A stretch of 64,000 nt of DNA from JAICJC01 sp963757605 (GTDB lineage: Bacteria; Actinomycetota; Thermoleophilia; Gaiellales; JAICJC01): assembly GCA_963757605.1 (NCBI GenBank), contig CAVWSF010000001.1:816027-880026 (forward strand), written 5' to 3'. Each line of letters begins with the position of its first letter. Within the stretch, counting starts at the first letter, position 1. Below, one piece after another: positions 32,917 through 41,394 of this stretch. Under the pieces are notes generated by a model, which saw nothing but the letters and a program-made list of their open reading frames with translations, was not told where the DNA came from and ran no database searches. A program made the position numbers and the translations under genes.

Positions 32917-34024
32917 ATGATCACCGCCCATACCGATGTCGTCGGAAGCCTGCTGCGGCCTCCGGCCCTGCTCGCCGTCCGCGAGCGCTTCGACCGCGGC
33001 GAGGCGTCCGCCGCCGAGCTGAAGCGCGCTGAGGACCGCGCGGTCGACGCCGCCGTCGGGCTCCAGGAGGACGCCGGGATCGAGGTCGTGACCGACGGCG
33101 AGATGCGGCGGCTCTCGTTCCAGAGCGGCCTCCCCGACGCCGTCTCTGGGTTCGGCACCGTGCCGCTCGAGGCATATCTGTGGGGCGACTGGCACGGCGA
33201 CGAGGTGGGCGACCGCTCCAGCGAGCGCCCGGAGGGTCTCGGCGTGCGCGAGCCGCTGCGGCGTGTCAGGCACATCGCCGCGGAGGACTTCACCTATCTG
33301 CGCGGGCGCGCGACCGCGATCCCGAAGGTGACGCTCACCAGCCCCAGCCTCTACGCCAACCTGTGGTCGCCGACCCACTCACGCGAGGCCTATCCGACGC
33401 TCGACGCCTTCCTGGAGGACATCGCGGCGATCACCCGCGACGAGATCGCCGAGCTCGCCCGGCTGGGCTGCACCTACATCCAGCTCGATGCGCCGCACTA
33501 CCCGCTCCTGATCGACGCGGGCACGCGCGCCTTCTACGAGTCGCAGGGCTGGTCGGTCGAGGACTGGCTCGACCGCGGCATCGAGCTCGACAACTGGGTC
33601 ATGCAGGGGCACGCCAGGCGTCACGTTCGGGTTCCACCTCTGCCGCGGGAACCAGGGCAGCCGGTGGCTGGCGTCGGGCGGCTACGAGCCGATCGCCCGG
33701 CGCGTCTTCTCAGGCGTCGCCGCCCACCGGCTGCTGCTCGAGTACGACGACGAGCGGTCGGGCTCGTTCCAGCCGCTCGAGCACGTGCCCGACGACCGCA
33801 TGGTGGTGCTCGGCCTCGTCACGACCAAGTCGGGGCGGCGCGAGACGCCGGACGAGCTGGAGCGGCGTGTCCGCGAGGCGGCCGCCCACGTCGACCTCGA
33901 GCGGCTCGCGATCAGCCCCCAATGCGGTTTTGCGACCTCGATCGTCGGGAATGCCGTCACGACCGACGACCAGCGTGCAAAGCTTGAGGTGCTCGCGCGA
34001 ACCGCGGAGCGCATCTGGACGTAG
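32917..34024 (+). pseudogene. MetE-like zinc methyltransferase (UROD/MetE superfamily), one frameshift
   Basis: Resembles the C-terminal catalytic half of cobalamin-independent methionine synthase, a fold that transfers methyl groups to a zinc-bound thiol. Frame 1 from ATG 32917 runs to ~33610 (HTDVVGSLLRPPALL, IPKVTLTSPSLY, YIQLDAPHY). The protein continues one frame over with GVTFGFHLCRGNQGSRW to the stop at 34024. Zinc ligands are split across the shift but all present: H and C in FHLCRGN, E in LLEYDDE and C in ISPQCGF. Combined length ~369 codons, normal for stand-alone homologues. The break is one base near 33611-33617 and may be an assembly indel. Confidence 0.75.
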
Positions 34025-34025
34025 G

Positions 34026-35315
34026 ATGAGAACGGTGGCGGCGCCCCTGGCCCCGGCGCCGCGAGTTCGTCGCAATTCGGCCGACACCGTGACTGACGAC
34101 CACCACACCCCGACCGTCCTCGTCCTCTGCCCCGGGCAGCGCGACCGCCTGAACCTGGCGGACGAGCGGATCATGGAGCGCTTCGCCGTCCGACTGGCCG
34201 GCGAGCCGATTCGCCCGGGGTTCGACGCGAGGGGGTTCATCGACCACATGGCGCGGTTCGGACCGGCGGCCGACGGCGTCATCGGGTCGAGCGACGCGAC
34301 GGGCCACCTCGCCGCCGTGCTCGCCGAGCGCCTGGGAGTGCCGGGGCCAGGCCGGGCGGCGTTCATGCGCTGCCACGACAAGCTCGCGTCGCGCCGAATC
34401 CAGGCCGAGGCCGTGCCCGAGGCGACGCCGGCGTTCGCCGAGGTCGACCTCGACGCGCCGGACACGGGGCCGCCGCTGCCGCTTCCCTTCTTCCTGAAGC
34501 CCGTCTCGGCGCACCTGTCCCAGCTTGCGTACAAGATCGAGTCGCCCGCCGGGTACGCGGCAGCGCTCGCCGAGGCGCGCGCCCACATCGACGCTGTCAC
34601 CGCCTACGACCGCGCGCTCGAGGGGCGGACGTTCAGGACGCTCATCGCCGAGGAGCTGCTCGACGGCCTGCTCGTGACGTTCGAGGGGTTCATGTGCGGC
34701 GGCCGGATGACGCCGATCGGCGTGACCGATGCCGTGATGCACCCGAACGAGATCAGCTTCCTGCGGTTCGAGTATCCGAGCGCCCTCCCGGCGGCGGTGC
34801 AGGCGAAGATGGCCGAGGTGGCGGCGCGGCTGATGCCGGCCCTCGGGTTCGACAGGTCGCTCTTCAACATCGAGTTTTTCGTCCGGCCGGACGGCTCGGT
34901 GACGATCGTCGAGGTGAACGGGCGGATGGCGTCGCAGTTCGCACCGCTCGTCAAGGCCGTGCACGGCGTCTCCACGTACGAGCTTCAGCTCGAGATCGCG
35001 AGCGGCGGGACGCCCCACCTGCCGCCGCCGCGCGGGGACATGGTGGCGGCGAGCTTCCTGATGCGGACGTACGAGGACGCGATCGTCCGCTCGGTGCCCG
35101 ACCCCACGACCGTCCTCGAGCGTTTCGGGCACGCCCACGTCGAGGTGCTCGTCCGCGCGGGGCAGCGGCTGTCCGAGAACGACGACGACGTGGTGAGCCA
35201 CCGGCTCGCCGTGATCGCGCTCGCCGGGCCCGACCGCGCGTCGGTGCTTCACCGCTACGACGAGGCGCTCGCCCTGATGCCCTTCGAGCTCGATCCGCTG
35301 CCGGCGCGCGTCTAG
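34026..35315 (+). CDS. ATP-grasp ligase
   Basis: 429-residue ATP-grasp protein (carboxylate-amine/thiol ligase fold). The nucleotide-binding and magnesium motifs are FFLKPVSAHLSQLAYKIES (~155), IAEELLDGLLVTFEGFM and the C-terminal VTIVEVNGRMASQFAPL. It forms an amide-type bond between a carboxylate and an amine using ATP; substrates are unknown. Start ATG 34026 follows the MetE-like stop by one base; a GTG at 34089 is an alternative. Location next to egtB and the MetE-like gene suggests a small-molecule thiol or amino-acid role, which is only suggestive. Confidence 0.8.
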   Translation: MRTVAAPLAPAPRVRRNSADTVTDDHHTPTVLVLCPGQRDRLNLADERIMERFAVRLAGEPIRPGFDARGFIDHMARFGPAADGVIGSSDATGHLAAVLAERLGVPGPGRAAFMRCHDKLASRRIQAEAVPEATPAFAEVDLDAPDTGPPLPLPFFLKPVSAHLSQLAYKIESPAGYAAALAEARAHIDAVTAYDRALEGRTFRTLIAEELLDGLLVTFEGFMCGGRMTPIGVTDAVMHPNEISFLRFEYPSALPAAVQAKMAEVAARLMPALGFDRSLFNIEFFVRPDGSVTIVEVNGRMASQFAPLVKAVHGVSTYELQLEIASGGTPHLPPPRGDMVAASFLMRTYEDAIVRSVPDPTTVLERFGHAHVEVLVRAGQRLSENDDDVVSHRLAVIALAGPDRASVLHRYDEALALMPFELDPLPARV

Positions 35316-35354
35316 GGTGCGCCCCGCGCCCGCCGACCGGCGGGCTCAGGCGTG

Positions 35355-35570
35355 TCAGCCGTGGCCGTCGAAGCCGACGGAGACGACCCGCCCATCCTCG
35401 ACGACGGTCGGCACCGTCCGCGTGCCGTCGGTGTAGCGGATGAGCTCGGCGCGGGCGGCCGGATCGGCCTTGGCGTCGAGCTCCTCCCACTCCACGCCCT
35501 GTGAGCGGAACCGATCGCGCTGCTCCTCGCACCACGGGCAGCCCGGCTTCATGTACATGACGAGGGTCAT
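35355..35570 (-). CDS. glutaredoxin-like protein (CPWC)
   Basis: 71-residue thioredoxin-fold protein with the redox motif C11-P-W-C14 in YMKPGCPWCEEQ, cis-Pro in TVPTVV and the GFDG end typical of mycoredoxin/NrdH/glutaredoxin-3-type proteins. In mycothiol organisms such proteins reduce mixed disulfides. Its ATG overlaps the stop of the upstream dehydrogenase gene by 4 bases. Confidence 0.85.
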   Translation of the reverse strand: MTLVMYMKPGCPWCEEQRDRFRSQGVEWEELDAKADPAARAELIRYTDGTRTVPTVVEDGRVVSVGFDGHG

Positions 35571-36445
35571 GCCGGCTGCCCCGACGTGCGCTTGGGGATG
35601 CGGGCGACGGCGCTCACGTCCTCGTCGCCGTGGCCCGCCGCCATCAGCTCGTCCTCCTGGGCCGCGACCGTCTCGCTGACCGCCATCGGCAGGCCCTCGC
35701 GAGCGGCCTCGTCGAGCGCGATCCCGAGATCCTTGCGGTGGAGCGCCAGCTTGAACCCGAGCGGGTAGGCGTCGGCGACCATGTTGCCGGCCCGGTTGGT
35801 GAGCACCCACGAGGCCGCGGCGCCCGCCGAGAGCGCCTCGAGCAGCTCCGGGATCGGGAGCCCGGCCGCCTGCGCGAGCGCGATCCCCTCCCCGACGCTC
35901 GCGTACGTGCCGGCGATCATCACCTGGTTCACGGCCTTGGCCGTCTGGCCGGCGCCGCTCGGGCCGAGGTGGGTGATGCGGCTGCCGAAGGCGTTCAGGA
36001 TCTCCCCGGCGCGGGCGAAGTCGGCGTCGCTCCCGCCGCAGAAGATGGTCAGCGTCCCCTTCTCGGCGCCCTCCGACCCGCCCGAGACCGGCGCGTCGAC
36101 CATCCCGATCCCGCGCTCGCCAAGCCGGGCGGCGATCTCGGCGGTCGTCGACGGCGACACGGTGGAGCAGTCCACGACGAGGCCGCCGCTCGCGAGGCCC
36201 TCGGCGACGCCGCCGGGGCCGAGCAGCACCTGCTCGAGGTCGGGCGTGTCGGAGACGCAGGTCAGGACCGCATCGGCGCCCTGCGCCGCCTCGGCCGGCG
36301 AGGCCGCCCGTGCGGCGCCGAGCGCGGCCAGCGGCTCCTCACGCTCGCGGGTGCGGTTGTGCACCGTCACCTTGTGCCCGGCCTCGATCAAGTGCCGCGC
36401 CATGGGACCGCCCATCGTCCCCAGTCCGATCACCGCGACGCGCAT
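35567..36445 (-). CDS. beta-hydroxyacid dehydrogenase (3-hydroxyisobutyrate dehydrogenase/GarR family)
   Basis: 292-residue NAD(P)-dependent dehydrogenase. The N-terminal Rossmann motif is VIGLGTMGGPMARHL, the substrate motif VDCSTVSPSTT, then DAPVSGGSEGAEKGTL and the catalytic lysine in GAGQTAKAVNQVMI. Possible substrates are 3-hydroxyisobutyrate, tartronate semialdehyde or related acids. Its start at 36445 overlaps the apparent end of the membrane gene upstream by 16 bases. Confidence 0.9.
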   Translation of the reverse strand: MRVAVIGLGTMGGPMARHLIEAGHKVTVHNRTREREEPLAALGAARAASPAEAAQGADAVLTCVSDTPDLEQVLLGPGGVAEGLASGGLVVDCSTVSPSTTAEIAARLGERGIGMVDAPVSGGSEGAEKGTLTIFCGGSDADFARAGEILNAFGSRITHLGPSGAGQTAKAVNQVMIAGTYASVGEGIALAQAAGLPIPELLEALSAGAAASWVLTNRAGNMVADAYPLGFKLALHRKDLGIALDEAAREGLPMAVSETVAAQEDELMAAGHGDEDVSAVARIPKRTSGQPA

Positions 36446-36972
36446 GCCGGGAGCCTACCCCGATGAAAAACCGGGGTCAGGCACAAATTTTCACGAGCGG
36501 TTCTGATAACGCTCACGAGGAGGAAGACACCGACCAACGCGACCCAGACCGCGACGGCCCACTCGAGCGAGTGCGACTGATCCTGTCGGCTACAGGGCGT
36601 GTTCGGCCCCTGCTCCTGGTAGCCCAGGTAGGTCGTGACGATCGCGTAGAGGCCGAGCGACGCTGGACCGAGCAGCGCCATGACGACTCCTCCCACCCGC
36701 GGCGAGACGACCCGGCCGTAGCGAAAGATCGCCGCGATCACGACGGCCAGCGCGGCCGTCCCGATCAGCGTCGCGACCACCGCCGGCAGGTATGCAGAGA
36801 TCGGCGGCGTGTCGAAGTGGGGGTCGCCATCGCTGCAGATGATCGGGATCGCGCCGCCCGCCGCGAGGGTGATGAGCATCGCGAACGCGCCGATCAGTAC
36901 CGAAACCGCTGAAAGGGCCACGGCCAGCAGGTGCCATCCGACGACTGGGGCGATCCGGGTAACGCGTGACAT
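36430..36972 (-). CDS. small integral membrane protein, C-terminus altered by repeat insertion
   Basis: 180-residue protein with ~4 hydrophobic helices (WHLLAVALSAVSVLIGAFAM, VVATLIGTAALAVVIAAIF, MALLGPASLGLYAIVTTYLG, WAVAVWVALVGVFLLVSVI). No family recognised. Start ATG 36972. After SVIRTAR the frame runs into interspersed repeat copy 2 (36464-36493), adding NLCLTPVFHRG-type residues encoded by the repeat. The repeat's own TGA is one base out of frame, so the natural stop may have been lost by an indel. Confidence 0.6.
   Translation of the reverse strand: MSRVTRIAPVVGWHLLAVALSAVSVLIGAFAMLITLAAGGAIPIICSDGDPHFDTPPISAYLPAVVATLIGTAALAVVIAAIFRYGRVVSPRVGGVVMALLGPASLGLYAIVTTYLGYQEQGPNTPCSRQDQSHSLEWAVAVWVALVGVFLLVSVIRTARENLCLTPVFHRGRLPACASR
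36464..36493. repeat. 30-bp interspersed inverted repeat, copy 2
   Basis: Begins TGAAAAACC and ends AAATTTTCA around GGGGTCAGGCAC. Same family as 10751-10781 and 37021-37051. It lies between the start of the hydroxyacid dehydrogenase and the end of the membrane-protein gene. Confidence 0.75.
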
Positions 36973-37020
36973 CTCACCCCGGTGATCGGCCCGCCATGGC
37001 CGCAGTCGCGTTACGCCGGC

Positions 37021-37051
37021 TGAAAAATTGGGGTCTGACCCCGTCTTTTCA
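37021..37051. repeat. 31-bp interspersed inverted repeat, copy 3
   Basis: Begins TGAAAAATTGG and ends CGTCTTTTCA around the 13-base palindrome GGGGTCTGACCCC. The final TCA is the stop codon of the minus-strand PilZ gene. Confidence 0.8.
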
Positions 37052-37741
37052 CTCGCCGGCCCGCTCGCGGCGCTCCTGCTCCAACGCGCGGCGCAGGATG
37101 CTCGAGCGGGTGATCCGGTCGAGGCCGTCGAACGCCAGCGTGACGACATGCGAGCCGCGCGCGTCGCGCTGGACGTCGGCCACCACCGCCTCGGCGTCGA
37201 TCCGGAACCCGAGGCCGGCGTCCTCCATCTCCACGTGCAGGCGCTCGCCGGCGCACAGCGATCGGCGGGTGATCACCTGGACGTCGTCGGCGGAGAGCTG
37301 GAGCGCGTGCCCGGGGAAGGCGTTCGGCTCGCCGTCGAGGCGGCACATGACCGGCTCCCACACCGTCATCCGCACGTGCGCGTGGCGGCCGGCGTTCACC
37401 TGCTCCTGCTCGAAGACGGCCTTGAACATGCGCTGCTCGGTCGCCAGGTCGAGCTCGGCGAACTCCAGCCCGTAGCGGCGCATGCCGTCGTGCAAGAGCT
37501 CGGCGTGGGCCACGTGGCCCTCGAGCTTGAACGGCGTCCCGTCCGGCACCTGGAACGCGAGCCGCACCAGGTCGCCCGCGCGCAGCACCCGGTCCGAGAC
37601 GACGCAGACGCCGCCGGCCGAGAGGTCGACCGACCGCACCATCATCAGGCTCGCCGAGCCGTCGGCGGCCACCGCCAGGCAGCGCACCGGCAGCCGGACC
37701 ATGACCCGGAAGAGCTCACGCCGTTCTGCGTCCACCCTCAC
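37049..37741 (-). CDS. PilZ-domain cyclic di-GMP receptor
   Basis: 230-residue protein with an N-terminal PilZ domain. The c-di-GMP-binding RxxxR is ERRELFRV (~6-13) and the DxSxxG is VDLSAGGV (~38-45). A second PilZ-like half covers ~110-230 (GRHAHVRMTVWEPV ... LQLSADDVQV), lacking the full binding motif. It probably adjusts motility or surface polysaccharide in response to c-di-GMP, the product of GGDEF proteins such as that at 2827. Its stop is in repeat copy 3. Confidence 0.82.
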   Translation of the reverse strand: MRVDAERRELFRVMVRLPVRCLAVAADGSASLMMVRSVDLSAGGVCVVSDRVLRAGDLVRLAFQVPDGTPFKLEGHVAHAELLHDGMRRYGLEFAELDLATEQRMFKAVFEQEQVNAGRHAHVRMTVWEPVMCRLDGEPNAFPGHALQLSADDVQVITRRSLCAGERLHVEMEDAGLGFRIDAEAVVADVQRDARGSHVVTLAFDGLDRITRSSILRRALEQERRERAGE

Positions 37742-37778
37742 AACATCGGCCGGTCGGCCGGGGCGGTTGAGATCCGGC

Positions 37779-39410
37779 CTATTCCTCGCCCATGAACGGG
37801 TAGCGGTAGTCGGTCGGCGGCACGAACGTCTCCTTGATCGTCCGCGCGCTGACCCACCGGATCAGGTTCCACATCGACCCGGCCTTGTCGTTCGTCCCCG
37901 AGGCCCGCGCGCCGCCGAACGGCTGCTGGCCGACGACCGCGCCGGTCGGCTTGTCGTTCACGTAGAAGTTGCCGGCCGCGTTTCGCAGGGCATTGGCCGC
38001 GTGCTCGATCCGGCGCCGGTCGGTCGCGAAGACGGCACCCGTGAGCGCGTAGGGCGACGTCGCGTCGACCAGCTCGAGCGTGTCGTCGACCCGCTTCTCG
38101 TCGTAGACGAACGCCGTGACGACGGGGCCGAAGAGCTCGCGCCGCATGAGGTCGAATCCGGGGTCGGAGGTCTCGACGACCGTGGGCGACACGAAGTAGC
38201 CCGTGGAATCGTCGGTCTCGCCGCCCACGACAAGCTTGGCGTCGCCGGAGCCGGACGCCATCTCGACCGCCTCCTTCTGGGTCGTGAACGACGCCTTGTC
38301 GATCACGGCGCCCATGAAGTTGCGGAAGTCGCGCACGTCGCCCATCCGGATCTCCGAGACCTGCTCGGCCAGCGCCTCGCGCATCTGAGGCCACAGGTTG
38401 GAGGGCGCATAGACCCGTGAGGCCGCAGAGCACTTCTGCCCCTGGTACTCGAAGCCGCCGCGCACCACCGCGGTGACGACCGCTGCCGGATCGGCGGAGG
38501 GGTCGGCGAAGATGAAGTCCTTCCCGCCGGTCTCGCCGACCAGCCGCGGATAGGTGCGGTAGCGGTCGATGTTCCCGCCGACCGTGCGCCACATGCCCTG
38601 GAAGACAGAGGTCGATCCGGTGAAGTGGACGCCGGCCAGGTCGGGATGCTGGAGCACCGGGTCGCCGATGTCGCGGCCCGAGCCCAGCACCATGTTGATG
38701 ACGCCCGGCGGCAGGCCTGCCTCCTCGTAGATCTTCATCAGGAAGTGGGAGGAGTAGACGGCCGTCGAAGCCGGCTTGAAGACGACGGTGTTCCCCATGA
38801 TCGCCGGCGCCGTCGGCAGGTTGCCGGCGATCGCGGTGAAGTTGAACGGCGCGACGGCGAACACGAAGCCCTCGAGCGGGCGGTACTCGATCCGGTTCCA
38901 CATGCCCCGCGACGATGTCGGCTGCTCGCTCATCAGCCGGTGCATGTACGAGACGTTCCAGCGCCAGAAGTCGGCCAGCTCGCAGGCCGCGTCGATCTCG
39001 GCCTGGAACGCGGTCTTGGACTGCCCGAGCATCGTCGCGGCGTTCAGCGTGTCGCGCCAGGGCCCGGTGAGGAGCTCGGCTGCGCGCAGGAAGACCGCCG
39101 CCCGCGCCTCCCACGACATCGCGGCCCACTCGCGCCGCGCCTCCGCGGCCGCCGCGATCGCGCGGGCGACCTCCGCCTCGCCGCCCTGGTGGTACTGGCC
39201 GAGAACGTGCTGGTGGTCGTGCGGCATGACGACGTCGGCGGTGCGGCCGGTGCGCACCTCCTCGCCGCCGATCACCATCGGGATCTCGACCTGGCGGCCC
39301 GACATCTCGTCGAGCGTCGCCTTGAGGCTCGCGCGCTCGGGCGACCCGGGCGCGTACTCACGTACGGGCTCGTTGCCCGGCTCGGGAAGGGTGAAGACTC
39401 CTGTGCTCAT
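37779..39410 (-). CDS. pruA: L-glutamate gamma-semialdehyde (1-pyrroline-5-carboxylate) dehydrogenase
   Basis: 543-residue aldehyde dehydrogenase of the P5C branch, oxidising glutamate semialdehyde to glutamate with NAD in proline/ornithine breakdown. Catalytic E in LVGETGGKDFIF and C in YQGQKCSAASRVY are present. The N-terminal FTLPEPGNEPVREYAPGSPER and C-terminal GGARASGTNDKAGS are characteristic. Length matches monofunctional PruA. The proline dehydrogenase gene is not adjacent. ATG 39410 has TAGGCT 7 bases upstream. Confidence 0.93.
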   Translation of the reverse strand: MSTGVFTLPEPGNEPVREYAPGSPERASLKATLDEMSGRQVEIPMVIGGEEVRTGRTADVVMPHDHQHVLGQYHQGGEAEVARAIAAAAEARREWAAMSWEARAAVFLRAAELLTGPWRDTLNAATMLGQSKTAFQAEIDAACELADFWRWNVSYMHRLMSEQPTSSRGMWNRIEYRPLEGFVFAVAPFNFTAIAGNLPTAPAIMGNTVVFKPASTAVYSSHFLMKIYEEAGLPPGVINMVLGSGRDIGDPVLQHPDLAGVHFTGSTSVFQGMWRTVGGNIDRYRTYPRLVGETGGKDFIFADPSADPAAVVTAVVRGGFEYQGQKCSAASRVYAPSNLWPQMREALAEQVSEIRMGDVRDFRNFMGAVIDKASFTTQKEAVEMASGSGDAKLVVGGETDDSTGYFVSPTVVETSDPGFDLMRRELFGPVVTAFVYDEKRVDDTLELVDATSPYALTGAVFATDRRRIEHAANALRNAAGNFYVNDKPTGAVVGQQPFGGARASGTNDKAGSMWNLIRWVSARTIKETFVPPTDYRYPFMGEE

Positions 39411-39417
39411 GCCGCCA

Positions 39418-39423
39418 AGCCTA
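39418..39423 (-). promoter_or_regulatory. -10 element (TAGGCT) for pruA
   Basis: Minus-strand TAGGCT lies 7 bases before ATG 39410. GGAGG partly overlaps it, so either a leaderless or a short-leader start is possible. Confidence 0.45.
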
Positions 39424-39601
39424 CCTCCGAGGCGGGGGCGCGGCGCGCGGCTATCCTCGGCGCGCCGACGGGGTACACGTGCGTGCCCCGATCGACGCCT
39501 TGCATCGGCGGTAGATACCGATCCGTGGACTCGGCCCGCTCACAGCCGCGAGCGCCGGACGGTCAGGAGTCAAGCTGCTTCCCTGGAGCGGCGACTTGGA
39601 G

Positions 39602-40003
39602 TTACGCGCCGGCCGGCGTCTCGGACGGCAGCGTCAGGAGGTCGCGGATCGACACGATCCCGACCAGCTTCCCGCCGTCCACGACGGGCACGTGCCGGTA
39701 GCCGCCGTGCACCATCATCGCCGCCGCCATGCCGATCGTGGCGTCGGGCGGCACCGTGTCGGGATCGGCGGTCATCCACTGGGCGACCGTCCCCTCGATG
39801 CTCCCGCGCCCGGCCGCGCGCAGCACGTCGCGCTCGGTCATGATGCCGGCCAGGTGATCGCCGTCGACGACGAGGATCGCGCCGACGCGTCGGTCGGCCA
39901 TGCGGTGGGCGGCATCTGCCAGCGTGTCGGTCGGCGCCGCGACCAGGAGGCGTCCCGACATCACGGCCGACACCAGCTCGTTCTCGGACCGGCTGTAGGG
40001 CAT
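39602..40003 (-). CDS. tandem CBS-domain protein
   Basis: 133 residues forming one Bateman module of two CBS domains (VMSGRLLVAAPTDTLADAAHRM and WMTADPDTVPPDATIGMAAAMM). Each ends in a typical GIMTERDVL or GIVSIRDLL. Such stand-alone modules bind adenine nucleotides and regulate partner enzymes; the partner is unknown. The 191-base gap to pruA shows nothing else. Confidence 0.88.
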   Translation of the reverse strand: MPYSRSENELVSAVMSGRLLVAAPTDTLADAAHRMADRRVGAILVVDGDHLAGIMTERDVLRAAGRGSIEGTVAQWMTADPDTVPPDATIGMAAAMMVHGGYRHVPVVDGGKLVGIVSIRDLLTLPSETPAGA

Positions 40004-40023
40004 GGGCGGTCGATCTTACCCAC

Positions 40024-40029
40024 TACCAT
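40024..40029 (+). promoter_or_regulatory. -10 element (TACCAT) for precorrin-2 dehydrogenase
   Basis: TACCAT is 6 bases before ATG 40036, the leaderless pattern. Confidence 0.5.
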
Positions 40030-40035
40030 CCCGGC

Positions 40036-40782
40036 ATGCCCGCTCAGGCCTACCGGGGAAAGCCGTGCGTCTGCCAGCACCGGCTCGAGCTGTGCGACCA
40101 GCGCTGCGTCGCCGACATGCTCGACACCACCTTCTACATCGCCTGCCTCAGGCTCACCGGCCGGCGCTGCCTGGTGGTCGGGGCCGGGGATGTCGGGCTC
40201 GAGAAGATCGAGGGGCTCCTGGCCTGCGACGCCGAGGCGCACGTGATCGCCCCGGAGGCCTGCGACGGCGTGCGGGCGCTCGCCGAGGCGGGTGACGTCG
40301 AGTGGACGGAGCGCTCGTTCGCCCCCGGCGACCTCGAGGGCCACTTCCTCGCGATCGCCGCGACGGCCAGCACTGAGACGAACATCGCCGTCTTCGAGGA
40401 GGCCGAGCGGCGCGCGATGCTGTGCAACGTCGTCGACGTCCCGCCGCTCTGCAGCTTCATCCTCCCGGCCATCGTCCGCGCGGGCCCGATCGCCATCGCG
40501 ATCTCGACGGCCGGGGCGAGCCCGGCGCTCGCAAAGCGGATGAAGCGCGAGATCGGCGAGCTCTACGGCCCGGAGCACGCCGAGCTGGCCGCGATCCTGA
40601 ACGACGCCCGCGGCTGGGCCAAGGCGACGCTCCCGACGTTCGCCCACCGGCGCGACTTCTTCGAGGCGATCGTGAACGGCGACCCCGATCCGATCGAGCT
40701 CCTGCGGGCGGGCGACCGGAACGGCGTCGAGCGCCTCGTGGCGGACCGTCAGGCCGCCGCCGAGCGGGCGACAGCGGCCTAG
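40036..40782 (+). CDS. precorrin-2 dehydrogenase/sirohydrochlorin ferrochelatase-like protein (CysG-N/Met8)
   Basis: 248-residue protein with the NAD-binding motif LVVGAGDVGLEKIEGLLAC (~46-64) and the family core CNVVDVPPLCSFILPAIV and ISTAGASPALAKRMKREI. Members oxidise precorrin-2 to sirohydrochlorin and often insert iron for sirohaem. A ~30-residue Cys-rich N-terminal extension (KPCVCQHRLELCDQRC) is unusual and might bind metal. It is followed with no gap by a zinc-ribbon RDD protein gene. Confidence 0.85.
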   Translation: MPAQAYRGKPCVCQHRLELCDQRCVADMLDTTFYIACLRLTGRRCLVVGAGDVGLEKIEGLLACDAEAHVIAPEACDGVRALAEAGDVEWTERSFAPGDLEGHFLAIAATASTETNIAVFEEAERRAMLCNVVDVPPLCSFILPAIVRAGPIAIAISTAGASPALAKRMKREIGELYGPEHAELAAILNDARGWAKATLPTFAHRRDFFEAIVNGDPDPIELLRAGDRNGVERLVADRQAAAERATAA

Positions 40783-41385
40783 ATGTTCTGCCACCAATGC
40801 GGGTCAGAGCTCGCGAGCGACGCGCGGTTCTGCGCCAATTGCGGCGCCTCGGTCGCCGCTCCACCCGAGAGCCCGGACGAGGCGCCCAAGCCGCGGTTCG
40901 ACCCGTACGACCCGCTCGGCAGCGAAGGCATGAGCCCGCCGCCGACCCCCGATACGACCCGACCCGATGCGACCCCCGGCCGGCCGGCGTTCATGCGCGA
41001 CCTGCCGGCGCCGGTCAGGCTGTCATCGGCCTGGCGCCGGCTCGGCGGGCACCTCCTCGACGGGCTGCTTATCCTCCTTACGCTCCTCATCGGCTGGCTC
41101 GTGTGGAGCATCATCGTGTGGGGTCGTGGACAGACCCCGGCCAAGCAGCTCCTGGGGATGCGGGTGCTGAGCCGGGAGACGCTCACGTCCGCCCGCCGCG
41201 GTCGGATGTTCGCGCGCGAGATCCCTTGCAAGTGGATCATCGAGCTCTTCGCCAGCATCACGATCGTCGGGTTCGTCGTCTACTTCTGGCTGCTGTGGGA
41301 CAACGCGCGCCAGGAGCTGTGGGACAAGATGGTCGAGACGATCGTCGTCAACGACCCGGAGAACGTGCTCGACCCGCGTCGCTGA
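40783..41385 (+). CDS. zinc-ribbon RDD-family membrane protein
   Basis: 200 residues. The N-terminal zinc ribbon is MFCHQCGSELASDARFCANCG (CxxC x ~14 CxxC), followed by a proline-rich linker (~25-70) and an RDD domain with helices LLDGLLILLTLLIGWLVWSIIVW and LFASITIVGFVVYFWLLW plus GQTPAKQLLGMRV. RDD proteins are poorly characterised; some act as Na+/H+ antiporters. It starts directly after the previous stop, so co-transcription is likely. Confidence 0.85.
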   Translation: MFCHQCGSELASDARFCANCGASVAAPPESPDEAPKPRFDPYDPLGSEGMSPPPTPDTTRPDATPGRPAFMRDLPAPVRLSSAWRRLGGHLLDGLLILLTLLIGWLVWSIIVWGRGQTPAKQLLGMRVLSRETLTSARRGRMFAREIPCKWIIELFASITIVGFVVYFWLLWDNARQELWDKMVETIVVNDPENVLDPRR

Positions 41386-41394
41386 GGAGCGCCG

